From contig BFEA01000333.1 of assembly GCA_003427395.1 (NCBI GenBank), positions 1,691,313 to 1,726,363 of the forward strand: a stretch of DNA of 35,051 nt, read 5' to 3'. Shown one piece after another: positions 20,680-31,708 of the stretch. The position numbers and the translations under genes were made by a program. This stretch comes from Chara braunii (taxonomy: Eukaryota; Streptophyta; Charophyceae; Charales; Characeae). The notes below the pieces were generated by a model. It was not told where the DNA came from. It saw nothing but the letters and a program-made list of their open reading frames with translations, and ran no database searches. Position 1 is the first letter of the stretch. Every line of letters starts with the position of its first letter.

Positions 20680-23213
20680 CTGCATAAGTGCCTGCTAAGT
20701 TATGTTTGTTGTACCTAGTACGTGAGTGAAGTCCATACATATCTATGTGTTACAACCATACTTGCAAGCTGACGGACCGGACGAGCGTCCGGTCCGGTCC
20801 GCTTTGCCGTGTGCGGCATCCTCCCCCCAAACTGGACGGACCCGGACCGGACTGGACAGGGCCGTTTTTTTTTGGGTGGGGGTGGGGGTGGGGCGTAACT
20901 GGTCATCGGGCGCACACTCGTGCGCCGCGCGGGTCCGGTCTGGTCTGCCGCACGTGCGGAACCGCCCGGACGGCGTCCGCTTGCAAGTATGGTTACGACT
21001 GTGGAGTATACTAGTAAGGATCACCCTCGGTTGCTCCGGGAAAAACGCGAGCATGGATAAAATTATGTGCAATGAACGAATAATGTTCACGTGTTGTTGT
21101 ATCCAAAGTGATATCAGAGAACACAACAACTTTTGTCTTGATCAATGCTTAAGAAAGGGTTATCGTGAGAGGTTCGTTTTGCACTGTTCAGAGGAGCTGA
21201 GTGTTAATTAAGTGAAATAGGCTAAAGGAAGTTTTCAACGTCGTACACTAACTAGAACTCGAGTCACTTATGAACCAGCGCGACTGAGCATTTGTTGTCC
21301 AACACAATATTTACACAAATGCCATACCCCTTGCAAAGACTAGTACTGCATTCTTAGTAGCAAATTGAGAAGTGGTTTCTTTGATTATCCGTAAAAAAAT
21401 CAGTGTTCTCACTTCTCTGTTGAATATGATTATAACTCATGTCTTGAGTATTACCTAAAGTACGGAGCGTAGTTGGCAGCTTCGACCGTAACAAATGGGC
21501 ATTAATTGTCACTGACACTAGTATACTGCCCTACACGTAGCACTAAATTGCACACCATGTTTCAGCCTTGTAACCTTGATGCCGCTTGACTGTAGACCAT
21601 CTACTTTGAGCCTCTGTAGCTAGTTTTAGCTACGGACCTCATCTTGAGTTGTCTCTGGTGTATTCTTAGCAACTACCTGATTATAATCTAGTGTGTGCTG
21701 CAAGTGCTTAGTGACTAACTGATTGAGCAAATTCTTGTAAATCAGTCATTTGCTATTTGATATTATCAACTTCAAACGTCAAACTCAAAGGGGTTCTTCC
21801 TCTCGTTATTTGATAAGCATGATTTTAGACTAATACAAATCAATAAGAGGAGAGCAATAAGATGGTTGATGGAGACACTCTTTTAATGACTTGCACTCTT
21901 TATCAAGGCAAAATAAAAAATTAGGAGAGCAAAATGTTTGAGAAAATCGAGACTCGTAAGAGGGTGATGAGAAACCATGCAATTGGAAGAGTGAGAGAGG
22001 GTGATGAGAAACCATGCAATCGAAAGAGTGAGAAATCATAATGAGTTCATTGAGTACGCGTTCTACATTTACAGATCATCTGGACAGTTATACAACATAG
22101 TCGCTTCCCTTGAGACAGTTCAAAGAGCAAGAGAAATAATCAATCCTCAACGAGCCTAAATCGGAAATATATCTTACAGAAATTCCCAACATAATTCACC
22201 GATCTCTCGCATTCAGTCCACGACATGTCTCAATCAGTATTTACTATTTATACTTTCAACTATATCTCCATCCATGGCATTACATCTAGAGATCATTGAC
22301 AGGAGCAAGTGCAAATGATCGTCGACAAAGCTTGATACGTCTCATGAGATCTTCTCAAGAGCCCAGTCTACTTTTCCTTAATCACTTCAAGGTGGACATC
22401 AATGACCAGCAGTTGAAGTTGATTAGCAGTTAGCTCATTACCAACCAGTTTCTCGAATCAGTATCAGTCAATCTGTGCCAGCAACAGAGGTATTCAGTCA
22501 TTCGGTCAATACAACATTTCCTAGAGCTTCTCTACACGAGATCAACATTATTCAGATCAGCCCAGTATTCACCTCGGCACATGAGTATTATTGTTTCCTT
22601 TCCTGTAGATCAAACTGTCCTAAGCAATCTTAACCAGATAGCTCTCAAGGATGCTTTCCAATACCGATAGGTCACTGCGGTCACTTTCAAACAAGAAGAT
22701 CTATCAATCTTCGTGGTTCTCACTGAGTTTGCAAGGAACAATCCAAGATCCGAGGATCTATATGAAAAAGGGGAAGGAGACTCGTGGGCACTTTGATTAT
22801 GTCAAGGTTACTGCAGTTGAGCATGTCGAGGAGGGGGCACAAGTGCTTCAAAAGAATACGAAGCTGATTCATAACTTTGGTCCTATATTATACACTAATT
22901 ATCCTCATACTTGCAAGCGGACGCCGTCCAGGCGGTTCCGCATATGCGGCAGACCGCTGGACCGGACCCGCGCGGCGCAGCCCCCCATTCCCCCCCCCAC
23001 CAAAAATGAAACGCCCCCATCCGGTCCGGGGGGAGGGTGCCACACGCGGCAAAGCGGACCGGACCGGACGCTCGTCCGGTCTGTCTGCTTGCAAAGTAAA
23101 CCATAATATCAGGAGATAGGCAAACATAGTTCAAGGCACAAGAGAAGCATATGGTCAAATGAAAGATTGAGGATGAGCCCTGGAAGGGAGAGTGAGGACT
23201 CTTGACGAGTGTT

Positions 23214-23281
<68 letters not shown>

Positions 23282-23575
23282 GTGCGCGCACGCGCGCACG
23301 TGTACTTGCGCATAGTTTTCCATTTCCTTTTTTTCGGTCCAGATGATTGGTGCACCTTGGACGTCTTTCTATATTTTCACTCCTTATTCTTTTCATTCAC
23401 ATTTTTCCACTTTTCTTGCTTCAACCAATGGTCCCAAGTGAGGCATCGAAAGATGTCATGATGCTCCTATTCTCATAGCAATCCCTTTTTCCTTTTTTTT
23501 TGGGTCCCGATGGACTGCGGAACAGATATAAAACTGATTGGTGCAAATAATGCACTTGACAGGGGCAGGTCATAG

Positions 23576-23659
<84 letters not shown>
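20680..23659. repeat. 2,980-bp block, second copy (probable assembly duplicate)
   Basis: Copy of 13384-16363 beginning immediately after an adapter and ending at the N gap, at the base matching the N of the first copy. A genuine segmental duplication would not be bounded by library adapter on one side and a gap on the other. Features in it (hAT-like elements at 20757-20991 and 22906-23099, G-rich motif 20874-20893, CT tracts) should be counted once. Confidence 0.93.
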
Positions 23660-23680
23660 NNNNNNNNNNNNNNNNNNNNN
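23660..23680. other. 21-N assembly gap
   Basis: A run of 21 N between a CT tract and unrelated sequence starting GTGCTAAATC. Linkage across it depends on scaffolding only. Confidence 0.99.
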
Positions 23681-23960
23681 GTGCTAAATCTTTCCTGCCA
23701 GACAGTGCCGGGACGCTCTGGGACCGTTTGGAACTCCACTCAGCCCTCCCAAAGCCCATATATAGTGTCACCTTGCGGCTGGGTCACTTCTTTACCGCTA
23801 CCCGCTACCCGCTACCCGCAACCCGCTACCCGCACTGCACCCAGACCAAGAACACAGCTCTGTTCTCTGTGTATAGCAGCAGCAGGAGCTTCTGTACTGA
23901 CCGGGGCCTTCCATCTTGCACTCACACTTTGATCTTGCACTCCTGGTTATTGCATTAACC
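23681..23960 (+). promoter_or_regulatory. TATA-containing, LTR- or promoter-like segment
   Basis: A TATATA (23759-23764) stands alone in GC-rich DNA. It is followed by a 7-bp tandem CCGCTAC repeat (23795-23835) and pyrimidine-rich sequence. The arrangement resembles the R/U5 part of a plant LTR or a Pol II promoter. No second LTR, primer-binding site or polyprotein was found, so this is tentative. Confidence 0.25.
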
Positions 23961-24238
23961 AGTAGTAAGACGGCCCCTTCATCTTCTGAGTGATTGCTTC
24001 AGCAACTAAGCCGGGGCGCTTCCGCCCACGCCATGCTCGGCGATTGCTTATACGGACATAAGGAGGCCGCGACTTCCTGTGCAGTCGCATCTTCACAGAC
24101 CACGCTGCAACTTCTAACCTCTGATAAGAAGGCAAGAGGAAAGAACCTTCCACATCCACACATTACACCAACTTCTTTCCTTTCTGACGTGTTATGGTTT
24201 CCTTTGGGCGGTCCCAGACTCCCACATGTTTGTAACCA

Positions 24239-24298
24239 GAACTGCGGTCCCAGACTCCCAGAACTGCGGTCCCAGACTCCCAGAACTGCGGTCCCACT
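24239..24298. repeat. 22-bp tandem repeat, 2.7 copies
   Basis: Units starting GAACTGCGGTCCCAGACTCC at 24239, 24261 and 24283 (partial). A related GGCGGTCCCAGACTCCCA precedes at 24208. Confidence 0.95.
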
Positions 24299-24329
24299 CG
24301 GCACTTGCCATGTACCTGTACTAACAGAT

Positions 24330-25030
24330 TGTTGTTTTGTTCAAGTTTAAGAAAAAGCACAAAGCATGCTCAGGCATGCTGCTAACTACACGTGCATCGA
24401 ATACCAATGCATGTCATCGTTCATTTTTAGTTTTTTTTCCCCCTCCCTTTGAATTTGAAACCAATAGCGCATACATACCCATGGGGACGGAAGATAACGA
24501 TGGAAATAAATATAACGACGACGATGAATGCATCTGTCTGCCTACGTACAAGGAGACCCAAGTACCTCGATGCTGAAGCACTATCCAGCTTTCCTTGCAT
24601 GATGCCGAGGCATCAGGAAGTTGGATATGAAAAAATGGAATGAATCACACTGACGAAGCAACAAAATAAGCAAAAGGCAAAACGAAAAACAAACAGAAAA
24701 CACGACGCTGCCTCCCGGGACGTAATTGCAATTTATACTGTACATGACCAACTACAGGTGGGATAAGGCACATTAGAGAGAGAGCGGGTTTCATGTCACC
24801 ACTGGCACGCACCTAGTCTCTCTTCCGCACCAACCCTTCACAGCTCCCTCCACTTGTGCACTACCATGGCAACATTTCCCGTCGTCCCATTCTTTCTTTA
24901 ATGAAAAAACAAATTTGAAAATTGGGATACGCCTGCACTGCCGCGAATCGTATCGCGTCACAAACCTGAACTGAGCATCACGCAAAGAGCAAACGCGTCA
25001 GCTTTCCTTTTTTTTTTTTTTTGTTAAGAA
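24330..25030. other. No recognisable feature
   Basis: Mixed sequence with an AT-rich centre, short frames only, and a T run at about 25007-25022. Confidence 0.4.
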
Positions 25031-25139
25031 TTCTCAATGAACAACGAATCGGAGAGGAGGAGACTTCACCGCATGCTCCGGCAACAGCACCAGCTCAAGC
25101 TTCCTGGACAGGCAATAGAGGCGAGCCAATCAATGCCGT

Positions 25140-25365
25140 CGTTGTTTCAAACGCCGATGTCTTCAAGCTCCCTCGACATGCCGCATGATGCCCCTCTGCC
25201 ATATCCCATGACCCTACTCCCCTGCCACATGGCATGATTCGAATCGGTCACAAGGCATTATCGTCCTCTGCCACATGCCGTTGATCTCCCTTGCCACACT
25301 GTACGATTCTCCTTCGCCACATTGCACGATCTTCCTCAGCCACATTCCACAATCTTCCTCCGTGT
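25140..25365. repeat. Degenerate minisatellite, period about 24-30 bp
   Basis: Variants of TGCCACAT(G/T)GCACGATC followed by CTCC/TTCCTC recur at least five times: CTGCCACATGGCATGATT, CTGCCACATGCCGTTGAT, TTGCCACACTGTACGATT, TCGCCACATTGCACGATC, CAGCCACATTCCACAATC. Because it is degenerate it keeps frames open on both strands, which explains the short frames in this area. Confidence 0.65.
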
Positions 25366-25826
25366 GGCGAGTGAACGCGGATTTGGCCTTGGGGAAACAC
25401 AGCCGATATAACGACCATAGAGATAACTTCAGTACATCCAAATCCAACTCTTCAGGCACAAAAGGGCGTCTCTCGCCGACTCTCGGACATGATCCGAGGA
25501 CGAACTTCTATGAAACATTAGCTGGAAAAAATTCTCCCATACAACAGCTCAACCTGCTGCCATAGTAGAAGAATGGAAGGAACAAATGATGGCAGGAAGT
25601 TCAGTGATAATCCCTTTGTTTTCTATTATTTTGTACTGTCCAATAGGAGAGAGGGCATCCTAGCTATATAGCGGGCACAAACCGTTTGACCAATCTGCTC
25701 ACCTCTCGGGAGATTGCAAATGCAAGCACGTTCGTCGGGTTTCTAGTTCTTCTTCCGCTGAACTGGAGCAGAAGACAGGTTTCGTGAGCTGCCAACCTCT
25801 GATGAATTGGCGGCGAATCGGGAGCA

Positions 25827-26020
25827 CACACGGGCCTAATCCAGAGTGGCAGGCATTCAGTCCAGGTCTTTCTAAAACATCGGCTGCACAGTTTACGCAT
25901 AGCCTTCTGAAAAGAATGAAGCGCACAAGGGCCTCATCAAGGGTGAAAAAAGCATTCAAGCCAGGACTTTCGACTACACGATGGGCTGCAAAGTTTACTC
26001 ATCGACTACTCAGGAATGGA
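25827..26020. repeat. Diverged 97-bp tandem duplication spanning the 3' end of the transporter gene
   Basis: Two adjacent blocks, 25827-25923 and 25924-26020, align along their whole length with many substitutions. Shared stretches include cacaNgggcct, GGCATTCAGTCCAGG against AGCATTCAAGCCAGG, and GGCTGCACAGTTTACGCAT against GGCTGCAAAGTTTACTCAT. The right-hand block contains the stop codon and the last few codons of the transporter; the left-hand block lies in the 3' flank. The simplest reading is an old duplication of the gene's terminal piece, leaving a decayed copy of the stop region downstream. Confidence 0.7.
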
Positions 26021-27666
26021 GTCGTATCACCTTCCGGATTTTCGGTTTCCGGATTTTCGGTTTCCGCACTTTCATTACCACTGTGGGGGACGCCGCCTTC
26101 TGCTTTGACGCTGCTTTTATCACTGCTGATCACCCCCCCATTCTGTGGGGTAGGCGAATCGACAGGAAGCAAATGCGGAGAAGCCTCCTCCTCCAGGTCA
26201 GGCAGTTCTGGATTAACTGCAAATTCACAATAGCCACGCTTCTTCGCCTGTTTGATGAACAGACATAAAACTACGCCCAGCAAACAGCCAACCCCACTCA
26301 CTACCATTGTCATCCATGATGCAAGGCTCATTAGCACAAGCACAATGATAGTCGGTATAACGAGCATGAGTATGACCCCGACCGTGTTCAGCGGAACGCG
26401 GAAAGGCCTATCTAGGTGTGGGTGTTTGATACGAAGTTGGACAAACGTCGCAAACTCAACCAGCATGCTTATGCAGTAGAGAAAGTTCAGCAACTCTACA
26501 ATCTCTTCGAAATTGAGCCACGATAGGAGAACGATGCCCGTGGCACTGCATCCGATCGCCAGCGTAGGGGTGTTGTGCTGTGACCGGCGTGCAAAAGCCT
26601 TCGGAAGCATCCCCCTTTCTGCCATGCCCAGAAGCTGGAACGAATCACTGCTCATCTCTGCCTCAAACAAGCCAATGTTCGAAAGAGCGGCAGCGACAAT
26701 GATCCAGATCTTTAGCCACTGTCCCCCGACGATTCCAGCTATGGTTGCAAATGACCCATCCGACCAGGATTCTCGACGATACGGGATGGATCCTGTGCCC
26801 GCCATTAAAGGTACAACGTACGTCACAACCACAAGGATGACCGCAAGAAAGAGCGCTTTCGGGAATATCTTCTTCGGTTTTTCGACCTCACCGGCCAGCG
26901 TGCTGGCCGAGTCGAAGTAGTTCAAGTTCCACATCAGCGAGTTCAAATAGCCTGCCCATCCAATCTTCTTCGGTATGTGCAACCATCGCCGCGGGGCGAT
27001 CTTCGGCACAGCCATTATCGCCATCACCGCAAATGGACACAAGCTGAAGACAAGCAGGCCCATGGCTGTTCTCCCGACAATCGTTAGCCCACGGTAGTTG
27101 AGATACGTCATCAGCCCGCAAAGGATACAGGCAGCAACCCATCGGATAACACCCGCTCTGAAAAGCGGTACAGCATTCATCAGGTAATCGAGGAAAAGAA
27201 TGGCGTAGAGCGAGTTGTCGATAACCCCGCTGAGCCATTTCCACCATCCTTCTTGAAAGCCCCAAAACTCGCCGAATGCCAGCGTCGTCCAGACGACATA
27301 GCCACTATTCTCCGGCATGGCAGTCGAAAGTTCCGCGGAGAGAAGCGCCTCCGGAACGCTCCATAGAATTGGGAACACAAGGAACCCAACAATCGACAAT
27401 AGCGGCCCTGCTTCCTTCACCGCGACTTCAATTCCGAAAGGCCCGCCGGAGACCTCGTAGAAGATCAGAGCAACCAAAGGAAACAGCGTGAGCTTGCCCC
27501 CTGCATTCCGCAGGAATGCTGAATCCTCATCTTCATCCTGCACCGCAGCGCTCTGGCGAAGATCGTCAGTCAAGGCAGCTTTATCGGACGATAGACTCCC
27601 CATTGTGTCCGTTGTCTGATGAGCAGAGGTTGCTCCGCTGGTTTCTACGAGTTCCAGATTGGACAT
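25999..27666 (-). CDS. PUT: Polyamine/L-type amino acid transporter (plant PUT family, APC superfamily), single exon
   Basis: An uninterrupted 555-residue frame on the minus strand reads as a plant PUT transporter, a proton-coupled uptake system for polyamines and some amino acids in cellular membranes. Residues 1-55 are a polar acidic N-tail. The hydrophobic core runs from about 58 to 472. Family landmarks are YEVSGGPFG (70-78, the broken first helix), PEN (118-120), WLSGVIDN (144-151), YLNYRG (188-193), WNLNYFDSASTLAGEVE (246-262) and EMSSDSFQLLGMAERGMLP (337-355). About 12 membrane helices are expected for the family. The length fits plant PUTs (roughly 480-550) with a slightly long C-tail. 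The tail (about 480-555) is polar and contains ENPETENPE, encoded by a 15-bp tandem duplication at about 26029-26058. The start is the first ATG before the conserved core; stop is TGA at 25999-26001. No intron is needed. Family assignment is firm; substrate is inferred. Confidence 0.93.
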   Translation of the reverse strand: MSNLELVETSGATSAHQTTDTMGSLSSDKAALTDDLRQSAAVQDEDEDSAFLRNAGGKLTLFPLVALIFYEVSGGPFGIEVAVKEAGPLLSIVGFLVFPILWSVPEALLSAELSTAMPENSGYVVWTTLAFGEFWGFQEGWWKWLSGVIDNSLYAILFLDYLMNAVPLFRAGVIRWVAACILCGLMTYLNYRGLTIVGRTAMGLLVFSLCPFAVMAIMAVPKIAPRRWLHIPKKIGWAGYLNSLMWNLNYFDSASTLAGEVEKPKKIFPKALFLAVILVVVTYVVPLMAGTGSIPYRRESWSDGSFATIAGIVGGQWLKIWIIVAAALSNIGLFEAEMSSDSFQLLGMAERGMLPKAFARRSQHNTPTLAIGCSATGIVLLSWLNFEEIVELLNFLYCISMLVEFATFVQLRIKHPHLDRPFRVPLNTVGVILMLVIPTIIVLVLMSLASWMTMVVSGVGCLLGVVLCLFIKQAKKRGYCEFAVNPELPDLEEEASPHLLPVDSPTPQNGGVISSDKSSVKAEGGVPHSGNESAETENPETENPEGDTTPFLSSR

Positions 27667-28116
27667 TCAGATCATTGATCGCTTCTCGTCAAGCTATGAG
27701 GTTTGTGATGGTTCGCGTCGAACTTTGCGACACCGACAGCCGTGCTCAACTACCTGGCAGGCAAGCAGAGCACGCCAGACCTCAGAATACGCCTGTTCAC
27801 AAACTTCCATCAACTGATGACGCTGAGGGGCCGTCAGGAAACTGCACACGAGCCCTTGCTTGTCTGGTCCATTGTTACCGGCTCTCCAGTCTGATTGCTG
27901 ATGTCACCGTCCCAAGCTTCAGAGACTAGAATAACAGAAGCCTTTGCCTTTTTCAAACTCTGAATGGCAGTACGCCTTCTAAACTGCCACCCGAGAAACT
28001 CACACATGAAATGCAAGGCCACACTGCTCGCACCAGGCGCATGGCGCAAAACTGATGCAACAACTACCCGCGACTACTAGACACTCCAAAAAGCATTTCC
28101 TCCCACACATGCGTCC
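27667..28116. other. 5' flank / probable leader and promoter region of the transporter
   Basis: This stretch separates the transporter start codon from the inverted repeat at 28117. It contains no convincing frame, no clear TATA box at a sensible distance on the minus strand, and no recognised transposon. It probably holds leader and proximal promoter sequence, but no site can be named. Confidence 0.4.
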
Positions 28117-28172
28117 TTTACAGAGGTGCATCTCCCTCATGGCTGACCAAGTTTGCGATGCACCTCTGTAAA
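28117..28172. repeat. Perfect 16-bp inverted repeat upstream of the transporter gene
   Basis: TTTACAGAGGTGCATC (28117-28132) is followed after 24 bases by its exact reverse complement (28157-28172). It lies about 450 bp upstream of the transporter start codon, on the promoter or 5'-UTR side. It could be a small foldback remnant, a hairpin in the leader, or a paired protein-binding site. No transposon ends or target duplication are visible. Confidence 0.8.
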
Positions 28173-28244
28173 TTCTCAGAGCCTCACATGACTTGGAACT
28201 CTCCACACAATTGGCAACTCTTTTTCAGGCCAGCAGGCACCAAC

Positions 28245-28245
<1 letters not shown>

Positions 28246-28322
<77 letters not shown>
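28246..28322. repeat. (GA)n microsatellite upstream of the transporter
   Basis: An almost pure GA tract of about 77 bp, read as CT on the coding strand of the minus-strand transporter, about 580 bp before its ATG. CT/GA tracts are common in plant leaders and promoters and can bind GAGA-type factors. A regulatory role here is only a possibility. Confidence 0.9.
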
Positions 28323-28323
<1 letters not shown>

Positions 28324-29035
28324 AGCTATAAAAATCACAAATGCAAGAATGACTCGGAGCACCAGCACAAGCACATGCTACTTGAAAGTCCTCTGGTCAA
28401 CGTCGCCGAGACTGCTTTAGTTGTTAAGGAGGGGAGTGCCAAGTTTCCGTACTGGAGAAATCAAACACTGAAGAACGATGCACGCCTTTGTTCAAGCGTC
28501 TCCTTTGTCTTCTGGACTTCGAGAAGTATACAAATTTGTGGGGATCTCAGAAGACGGAGGACTTCTGTGAATCAACCACACTTCCTTTGATATTATTCTG
28601 CCAAGAAGCACGGGAAGAAACCAAAGACGAGTGCGAGTACCCACAGGCCATAAATGCGGATACTCACGGAGGAATAGGCAGCAACTTCACCGAGCGCAGC
28701 AGTTCATCTGGTGGTGCGCAAGCCCTTGATCAGCAACTGTCACTACCCCGTGAGCTGTCGGATTGCAACAAAAAAGCAGCAACCGACAAACCCTAAGAGG
28801 TCACTGCCACCCCTCTCTAGGTCAGGTAGGTACTCTGTAATGATCCCTCTGTCGTTCAAAGATCGCTGACGCTACTTTGCTGGCGCCTTGTCCTTGGTAG
28901 TGGGCACACCCCCTACAGCGGGTGAATCCGCAAAATACTCCTGCTTTCTCAAAGTCACACCATACTACATCCAAGGATCCAAAACAAGCAAACACACACA
29001 AAGCGGGGTAACGCAACACAAGTATAAATTACTAA
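28323..29035. other. No recognisable feature
   Basis: Open frames of 60-100 codons (for example 28488-28796) show no domain. The region separates the transporter promoter side from the retroposon-rich stretch. Confidence 0.4.
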
Positions 29036-29341
29036 ATTTAGTAAAAAAAAAAAAAAAAAGAAGTAAATTCCTGTTCTTAATTGCTGAAAAACATAGCTAC
29101 CTTACGCTCGGATTGGAACTACGGTAGCCTGACACCAGAACGTCTGTTGTCCAGACTAGATTCCGATGTCCAGATCTGGTCCGGGCTAGAGGGGGTCCAG
29201 ATGGGTTCCGTAAAACAACCATTTTTACTTCTGTGAAGTTTTATCTTTTTTACGAGTTTGATTATTTTTATTTTTTTTTTGCCAAATTTTGGCAAATTCT
29301 GTTGCAATATTAGTATTTAGCATCAGACAAAGGTGGTTTGC

Positions 29342-29992
29342 AGCAATTCGCTTCACAGCATATGCTTAGCCGAAACCTTTTCAAGGATGCGTGTGAAGAA
29401 GAGGTAGCATCCGGTACAAAACAAATTTACCATCAAACGCACAGGTTGTTTGCATCAATTTGCGAGAGACGGCTAATGGGAAGGGCCCAAAATTCGGGGT
29501 TTTTCGCCGCATCACCACACAAGCAACGTCGAAAATTTTGCGAACAAAAAAAGCAAGCTCATAATACAAACATCAAAACCAAAAAAAAAGGAACAGGCAA
29601 GAAAAAAACGATAAAAAAACCTCAAAAGCATTGTAATAATGTAATTTGCAAAACCCTATTCGGAGTAGGTTTCAGAGTTCGCCATTTTTTCCCCCCCGAA
29701 TTCGGCGTTTTTGCCAACTTTTCCGTTACTGGGCCAAATATGTCGAAACCGAATACAGATATATCCTAAACCACATACATAATACATATCACACAAAAAG
29801 ACAAACAAGACGAAAAAGCAAAACTTCAGCGAAATATGGCAGTTTCATTAGTGCAATTCGCTTCACAGCATGTATGCTTACCATACAACATATGCTTACC
29901 AAACCATTGAACTGCTATACAGGAAAAAAAATGGAAAGCATAATTCCAAAACAACCTGCGTCTGATCTCGCTCTACTAAACCTTTTCAAGTA
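29342..29992. repeat. Diverged direct repeat about 0.5 kb apart
   Basis: GCAATTCGCTTCACAGCATA followed by TGCTTA (29342-29367) recurs as GCAATTCGCTTCACAGCATG-TATGCTTA (29854-29882). AAACCTTTTCAAGGAT (29371 on) recurs as AAACCTTTTCAAGTAT at about 29978. The second copy appears expanded by about 95 bp. An old local duplication is likely. Confidence 0.5.
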
Positions 29993-30014
29993 TACCAGAT
30001 CAATGGTTGCAAGG

Positions 30015-30141
30015 TTTATTTTTTTTTTTATTTTTTTTTTTTTTTTGGAAGAACAGCCCGTTCAGGTGCTAGGTGTGCTGATAAGAGCAGGAACGTCTAG
30101 CACCGTCGGGGAGGCTCTATCTATTGGTGGGGAGCAACACC
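30015..30141 (-). mobile_element. Short A-tailed structured retroposon, copy 1, with 11-bp target duplication
   Basis: Same family as 30281-30408: the shared order is hairpin, GGGGAGGCTC, ATT(G/A)GTGGGGAGCA, CACCTG. The A tail appears as the T-rich run 30015-30046. TGGTTGCAAGG at 30004-30014 and 30142-30152 is the target duplication. The outer stem is GGTGCTAG (30065-30072) with CTAGCACC (30097-30104), so the U-A pair of copy 2 is replaced by C-G with both partners changed. Confidence 0.8.
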
Positions 30142-30280
30142 TGGTTGCAAGGATTCACAATCAGAGAAACAGCTTCACTGCAGAGTTAATGCTCAGCGTA
30201 GCGAGATGCTGATCTTACGAAAAATGGGCAGACAAAAGAGAGCAGGAAGGCAGGTAGCACTAACTCCAGGTACACCACTT

Positions 30281-30408
30281 TTTTTTTTTTTTTTTTTTTT
30301 TTTAAAACACCCCCATTAGTGTTAGTGCTGCTGGTAAGAGCAGACACCACTAACACCTGGGGAGAGGCTCCATCCATTAGTGGGGAGCATCACCTGCTGG
30401 AAAACGGG
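30281..30408 (-). mobile_element. Short A-tailed structured retroposon, copy 2, with 16-bp target duplication
   Basis: A minus-strand insertion: its A tail is the T-run 30281-30303 and its body about 105 bp. TCCAGGTACACCACTT occurs exactly at 30265-30280 and 30409-30424, a perfect target duplication typical of LINE-driven retroposition. The body forms a hairpin, GTGTTAGTG (30319-30327) with CACTAACAC (30348-30356), enclosing CTGCT/AGCAG around a 6-base loop. No Pol III A or B box was recognised, so the source RNA is unknown. Confidence 0.85.
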
Positions 30409-30424
30409 TCCAGGTACACCACTT

Positions 30425-31700
30425 ATTTTTTCACTGCCTGAGTTATTTCAGCAAACACGGTAATACCTGTGTTACTGACCGGGCTGCCCGGTTTGCCTTG
30501 GTAACCTGGGCAGGCTGGCCGGGCAAGGGCCAGGGACCATCCTTGTCAAAGGGAAAGCAAGGACCAGGGACCATCCCTGTTTAAAAAACTACAAATCCCA
30601 AAAAAAAACTATGTTGCACAGAAAAAACAAACTGAACAACTTTTGCCTCAGGGAGTCAGGGTTGGATATAGTTTCTTTGCCAAATTCAAAACAAATTTAT
30701 AAAATCCGAAAAATCGTGAAATTAAAATTTTATTTTTTTCCCCCGGCTGAGCAAGTGCTCCCTCCCGGGCTTCCACTCTGGTACCGTAGGCTTAATCCCC
30801 TAACATACTGTACTATACTCCACAGCGCAAAACAACCTAGACAAAACTCTAAGGACCACATACTTGTGCTGCGTGCGTCTGAGCGGGACTACCTAAGCTA
30901 TGCAGACGTGCTGGTGGGTGGGTACCCTCGTGGCACGAAAACATGCACAGTGCGTACAGTAAAGTTTGCATGGATATAAGAGCAGCCAAGAGCGACACAC
31001 AACCTCGCTCGCGTGAATGATTAAGGAAGGGCAAACTCACATTTGGACATTTCGAATTCTATCAATTGTCTGTAGCAAATTTGGTATCCGTTCATTTGAC
31101 TCGCCACCATTGCCGGTCAAATAGGAACTGGAGTCACTGGACTGATGCGCCCCAGAATGGACATGGAGCAAGGGCCCATAAGGGCCTGTTTTTTTTTTTC
31201 TTCTTCTGTTTGGTGTTTTATTTAAGTGTATTGGTTCGATTCGGTTGTCTATTTGGTCTGTATTTTCTGAGGAGAAGGCGTGAGTTGGCCCCAACTGCAT
31301 ATACCCCTGAACTGATTATGCCTTCGATGCCATCTGCAATGCATCCGTCGGAATCGGTGTGAGCATGCCTCAGCTCATATGGGATGCGAATGCGATCTGG
31401 AGATCGTCGTCTGAGAGAGATCTCACCTCTCGTAGTGCTGCGGACAAGTCGTCAATAGTCAGAACCAATCTCTTATCCTGCAAATCAACAGATGATAGAC
31501 ATGTTCCACATCCACAAATCCTGAGCACAATATCTTACCCCTTAAATTGCCATGATCCTTCTTGTCTTGTTATTAAGACTGAAACACGATAGCAATCCGG
31601 TTTAGTACTCCAGCAGTTTGAGTACTTTCAATTCTCTGGACCCAAGAAACTTCACGGATTTGACAGACATGACATGGGCACACACATGCGCTGCAAAAAA
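30425..31700. other. Mixed sequence with a small direct repeat
   Basis: A(G/A)GG(C/A)CCAGGGACCATCC(T/C)TG occurs twice (about 30527 and 30563). No frame here shows a recognisable domain, and no transposon ends were found. Confidence 0.4.
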
Positions 31701-31708
31701 GTTTAAAG

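Noticed and set aside
20432-20740. Frames containing SYTHLDVYKRQ twice, seemingly a repeat protein
   Set aside because: The peptide is translated Nextera junction adapter.
13384-23659. A real segmental duplication carrying paired genes
   Set aside because: The copies appear identical and are bounded by an adapter and a gap, and no convincing gene lies within them.
23681-24330. A complete LTR retrotransposon
   Set aside because: Only one TATA-bearing segment is visible; no second LTR, primer-binding site, gag or pol was found.
25784-26233. A 149-codon plus-strand gene
   Set aside because: It overlaps the minus-strand transporter and its duplicated end and has no domain.
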